Assembly: GCA_903874275.1 (NCBI GenBank)
Contig: CAIQRS010000142.1
Span: forward strand, 29,497-93,496
DNA length: 64,000 bases
Reading direction: 5' to 3'
DNA from: an uncultured Anaeromyxobacter sp.
GTDB taxonomy: Bacteria; Myxococcota; Myxococcia; Myxococcales; Anaeromyxobacteraceae
Part shown: positions 61,666 to 64,000 of the stretch, piece after piece
How positions within the stretch are numbered: the first letter of the stretch is position 1
How the letters are laid out: each line of letters opens with the position of its first letter
Program-made: the position numbers and the translations under genes
Notes under the pieces: generated by a model
The model's input: only the letters and a program-made list of their open reading frames with translations
The model's database searches: none
Told to the model about the DNA's origin: nothing

Positions 61666-61983
61666 ATGGAAGGGCGCAGCCCCAGGGGACGACGCAGGAC
61701 GCTCGCCAGCGTGGTGGCCGAGTCGCTCTCGCGACGCTCCGAGGCCCGCCGGCCTGCCGCCGCCGCGGCCTTCGCCGAGGCCTGCGGGTGGCCGCTCTCC
61801 CGGGAGTTCACCGTGCGCGGGCTCGGGCCCGACGGCCACCTCTGGGTGGTGGCGTCGTCCCCGGAGTGGGCCCGCCAGGTGGAGGGGCTCTCCGCCACGA
61901 TCCTGTCCCGGATGAACGAGCGGCTCGGCCGCCCGGTCGTCACCGCACTCGACGTGCGGGTCCGGCAGGCCCGGAAGGGATGA
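61666..61983 (+). CDS. DciA-like (DUF721) protein
   Basis: A 105-residue protein. The C-terminal part SREFTVRGLGPDGHLWVVASSPEWARQVEGLSATILSRMNERLG matches the DUF721 core. In DciA this domain helps load the replicative helicase DnaB. The N terminus is short and basic (MEGRSPRGRRRTLASVV). Members vary in length, and this short form may be a stand-alone relative rather than the main DciA. I start at the ATG rather than the ORF-track TTG. It overlaps the CAP gene by ATGA. Confidence 0.82.
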   Translation: MEGRSPRGRRRTLASVVAESLSRRSEARRPAAAAAFAEACGWPLSREFTVRGLGPDGHLWVVASSPEWARQVEGLSATILSRMNERLGRPVVTALDVRVRQARKG

Positions 61984-63173
61984 TCACCGCCGCCGCGGCG
62001 TCGGTGATGCTCCTCGCCGCGCTCGGTCAGGCGCCGGCGTCGTCCTTGGCACCGGCGCTTTCCCCGCTCGAGGCATCCACCCTGGCGAAGGTCCGCGCGG
62101 CGCTGCCGCAGCGCACCGTGCCGGCGCTGTCGGAGGCGCTCGTGCAGGCCGCCCGGGCGCTGGCCCGCTCGGCCGCCCGGGGTGACCCGCACCCCCTCTC
62201 CTCCCCCGCGCTGCGCGCCGCGCTCGGGGATGCCGGCGTCACCGATCCTTCGCCGGCCGCCGTCGTGCTCTCGGCCGGCGTCGGCTCCCTTCCCGAGGCC
62301 GTCGCCGCCGCCGCCCATTTCCGGGGCGCCACCCACCTGGGGATCGGGGTGGTGGTCCACGAGCAACTCGCCTGGGCGGTGCTGCTCGCCTCGGAGCGGC
62401 GGGCCGAGCTCGACCCCTTCCCGCGCCGCGTGGCGCCAGGTTCCCGCGCGGTCCTCGCCGGGCGGCTGCTCCTGCTCGACGGGCCCCGGGCGTGGGTCGC
62501 CGCGCCCTCCGGCGCCGCCTTCGAGATCCCGGTCGAGGCGGAAGGGCGGCGGTTCCGGGCGCCGATCCACTTCGACCAGGCCGGGACCTGGCGGATCGAG
62601 GTGGGCGGGACGGGCGCGCGGGGGGCGACGGTGGCCGCCCTCCTGGAGGTGTCCTGCGCCGACGGTGCGACGGCCGCGCCGCCGGGAGGAACCCCGGGCC
62701 CGCCGGGATCCGAACCGCCGGGATCCGAACCGTCCGGACCCAGCGACGAGGCCCGCATCCGCGCCGCCGTGAACGGGCTGCGGGCGCGCCAGGGGCTCGC
62801 ACCCATCCAGGGGTCGGCCGCGCTCGACGAGCAGGCCAGCAGCCAAAGCCAGGCCATGCTCGCCGCCGGGACGGTGGCCCACCGGCTCCCGGGAGGGGAC
62901 GACCTCCCGGCGCGGGTCGCCGCGTCCGGCGTGCGCTTCCGGTCGGCGCGGGAGAACGTGGCCCGCGGGGACGTCGCGCTCGACGCCCACCGGGCCACGG
63001 TGGAGAGCCCGGCGCACCTCGCCAACCTGCTTGCACCGAGGGTGGAATTGATGGGACTGGGGATCGCCCGCGGAGCCCTTCCCGGCGGGCAGCCGGTGGT
63101 CTACCTCACGGAGATCCTGGTCGAGCCGCTCGACCCCGTCCCGGTCGGCGCGTCGCCGACCGGGGAGCGCTGA
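61980..63173 (+). CDS. CAP-domain (SCP/PR-1 type) secreted protein
   Basis: The 397-residue protein begins with a signal-like segment (MITAAAASVMLLAALGQAPA). An N-terminal domain of about 220 residues, partly all-helical then beta-rich (GTWRIEVGGTGARGATVAALLEV), is followed by a Pro/Gly/Ser linker and a C-terminal CAP domain (ARIRAAVNGLRARQGLAPIQGSAALDEQASSQSQAMLAAGTVAH, then SARENVARGDVALDAHRATVESPAHLANLL). This matches bacterial CAP (CAP/YkwD) proteins. Its ATG overlaps the DUF721 stop. It converges on the small Cys-rich gene. Confidence 0.85.
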   Translation: MITAAAASVMLLAALGQAPASSLAPALSPLEASTLAKVRAALPQRTVPALSEALVQAARALARSAARGDPHPLSSPALRAALGDAGVTDPSPAAVVLSAGVGSLPEAVAAAAHFRGATHLGIGVVVHEQLAWAVLLASERRAELDPFPRRVAPGSRAVLAGRLLLLDGPRAWVAAPSGAAFEIPVEAEGRRFRAPIHFDQAGTWRIEVGGTGARGATVAALLEVSCADGATAAPPGGTPGPPGSEPPGSEPSGPSDEARIRAAVNGLRARQGLAPIQGSAALDEQASSQSQAMLAAGTVAHRLPGGDDLPARVAASGVRFRSARENVARGDVALDAHRATVESPAHLANLLAPRVELMGLGIARGALPGGQPVVYLTEILVEPLDPVPVGASPTGER

Positions 63174-63179
63174 GGCCGG

Positions 63180-63404
63180 CTAGGCCATCCGGCGCTGCGT
63201 CGCGTAGTTCTCGATGCTCGACTCGATCTGCGGCTGGATTGCGAAGAGCGTGCAGCGCGTGCAGGTCCAGCTGTTCCAGGACCGCTTCACCGCCTCGTCG
63301 AGGCAGGAGTCGTAGTTGCCGCAGAAGAGGTTGCGGTGTCCTTCGACACCCCTCTCCGGATTGATGGGGGAGTTGAGCTCGGCGGGGGTTGGCTTGCTGA
63401 ACAA
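63180..63404 (-). CDS. Small Cys-rich protein, unknown function (TTG start)
   Basis: A 74-residue soluble protein: FSKPTPAELNSPINPERGVEGHRNLFCGNYDSCLDEAVKRSWNSWTCTRCTLFA. Four Cys residues in a C-x5-C and C-x2-C arrangement suggest a zinc-binding or disulfide knuckle. No ATG or GTG suits; TTG has AGGAG 6 bases upstream and this is the best start. The extended ORF in the track reads through the promoter. It has its own promoter and is convergent with the CAP gene. I do not know the family. Confidence 0.75.
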   Translation of the reverse strand: MFSKPTPAELNSPINPERGVEGHRNLFCGNYDSCLDEAVKRSWNSWTCTRCTLFAIQPQIESSIENYATQRRMA

Positions 63405-63458
63405 GGCGTTCTCCTGACCGTGAGCGTCGTTTAATGTTTCCTTCAAGGAATCGGGGCG

Positions 63459-63488
63459 GTTATGCCCCCCCGCGCCGCAGGGTGTCAA
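63459..63488 (-). promoter_or_regulatory. Promoter of the small Cys-rich gene
   Basis: TTGACA, an 18-base spacer and CATAAC, with a leader of about 48 bases before the TTG start. The -35 is perfect and the -10 matches 4 of 6. Confidence 0.6.
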
Positions 63489-63573
63489 CCCCCCGGCGCC
63501 GCACGATTTGCCGGTATGTGAAGAAACGTATTTGCCTGTAAGTCTCAGCGGTTGTGGCATCATCCGGCTCGTT

Positions 63574-64000
63574 TTGCGCACCCCATTCGTGACCATCTTG
63601 CTTTTACTGTGCGTCACGGCACGGGCCGCCGCCCAGACGCCCTTCACCGGATGGGCCGAAGGGGCCGGCGGCGCGGCCCTGGCGATCGTGTCGGGAGATC
63701 CGGCGGAGGCGCTGCGGGCCTCCCGGTCGGCCGCGTCCAGTATCACTTATGGTGAAGCCGGCGCGCGGGCCCGGCTCCTCTCCGCCCGTGCCCTCGAACT
63801 CGGCGGGCGCCCCGCCGAGGCCGCGACCGAACTGGCGGCGGCCCTCCATTCACTCCCCGTCACACTCCTCCCGGCCGCCAGGGCCCGCCACGCCGCCGTG
63901 CTGTACGCGGCCGGACGCCCCGCCGAGGCGGCCGCCGCCTTCGCGCTCGCCGCGGCGGGAGCCGACCCGGCCGACCTGCCCGCGCTGGCCAGCGCCGAGG
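63574..64000 (+). CDS. N-terminal part of an exported Ala-rich helical protein (partial)
   Basis: The frame runs off the window end. It begins with a probable signal peptide (RTPFVTILLLLCVTARAAAQ) followed by a helical, Ala-rich segment with repeated GGRPAEAA-type helices (RLLSARALELGGRPAEAATELAAALHSL; AVLYAAGRPAEAAAAFALAAAGAD). This TPR-like or superhelical style is found at the N terminus of soluble lytic transglycosylases (Slt70-like). That match is inference only; the catalytic domain is outside. The start (TTG here; another TTG 14 codons upstream or a GTG five codons downstream) is uncertain. Confidence 0.7.
   Translation, partial: MRTPFVTILLLLCVTARAAAQTPFTGWAEGAGGAALAIVSGDPAEALRASRSAASSITYGEAGARARLLSARALELGGRPAEAATELAAALHSLPVTLLPAARARHAAVLYAAGRPAEAAAAFALAAAGADPADLPALASAE

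Overview
This 64-kb window is a dense, very GC-rich (roughly 70 percent by eye) bacterial chromosome segment. Gene content and promoter style suggest a myxobacterium, most like Anaeromyxobacter (Myxococcota). The clues are a vitamin B12-dependent ribonucleotide reductase, an imuA-imuB-dnaE2 mutagenesis cassette behind a LexA-type operator that matches the Myxococcus consensus as I remember it, TTGAC-N17 promoters, many ATGA/GTGA start-stop overlaps and frequent GTG starts. This is inference from content; no database was searched. I saw no rRNA, CRISPR array, phage or intact insertion sequence. Most of the window is core metabolism.

Layout. 1-7 kb: a small lipoprotein, a gene-poor stretch beside tRNA-Val(CAC), then an operon of a UvrD-type helicase, a short Hsp70, an SCP2-like lipid carrier and a phasin-like coiled-coil protein; then a CHAP/NlpC-like secreted protein, a zinc-ribbon membrane protein and a ComEA-like protein. 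7-19 kb: hutH facing a long operon lipA, E1 alpha, E1 beta, E2, TatD, TcdA, lpd, lipB-Nudix fusion and aspartokinase. This is a complete 2-oxoacid (probably branched-chain) dehydrogenase with the enzymes that make and attach its lipoyl cofactor. 19-24 kb: an HD-GYP response regulator overlapping moaA, then thiC and enolase, each with its own promoter. 24-33 kb: a run of genes from a HARE-HTH protein through two lipoproteins, homoserine dehydrogenase, a thioesterase, glpX, a START-like protein and an overlooked 56-residue protein, with a PQQ-propeller protein divergent to it. 33-41 kb: mdh, sucC, sucD and ndk (TCA cycle and nucleotide balance), a CorC-type membrane protein, rlmN, a PfkB kinase and a phosphoesterase. 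41-50 kb: lepA, a membrane protein, pyrR, pyrB, pyrC, carA (de novo pyrimidine synthesis), a hypothetical protein, a sensor kinase and a ChbG-like deacetylase, joined by ATGA overlaps. 50-53 kb: nrdJ behind a perfect NrdR box. 53-64 kb: a three-PAS histidine kinase, a cupredoxin, dnaE2-imuB-imuA, thioredoxin, a DciA-like (DUF721) gene with a CAP-domain gene, a small Cys-rich protein, and the start of an exported protein cut off by the window end.

Main points of interest: the Hsp70/SCP2/phasin-like operon, the LipB-Nudix fusion inside a lipoyl-enzyme operon, SucD with a histone-H1-like tail, an ectoine-type aspartokinase with no ectoine genes, a HARE-HTH/Mrr-like protein at the head of a metabolic operon, apparently leaderless promoters at mdh and lipA, the NrdR-controlled nrdJ leader, the LexA palindrome over the imuA promoter, and a small repeated palindrome.
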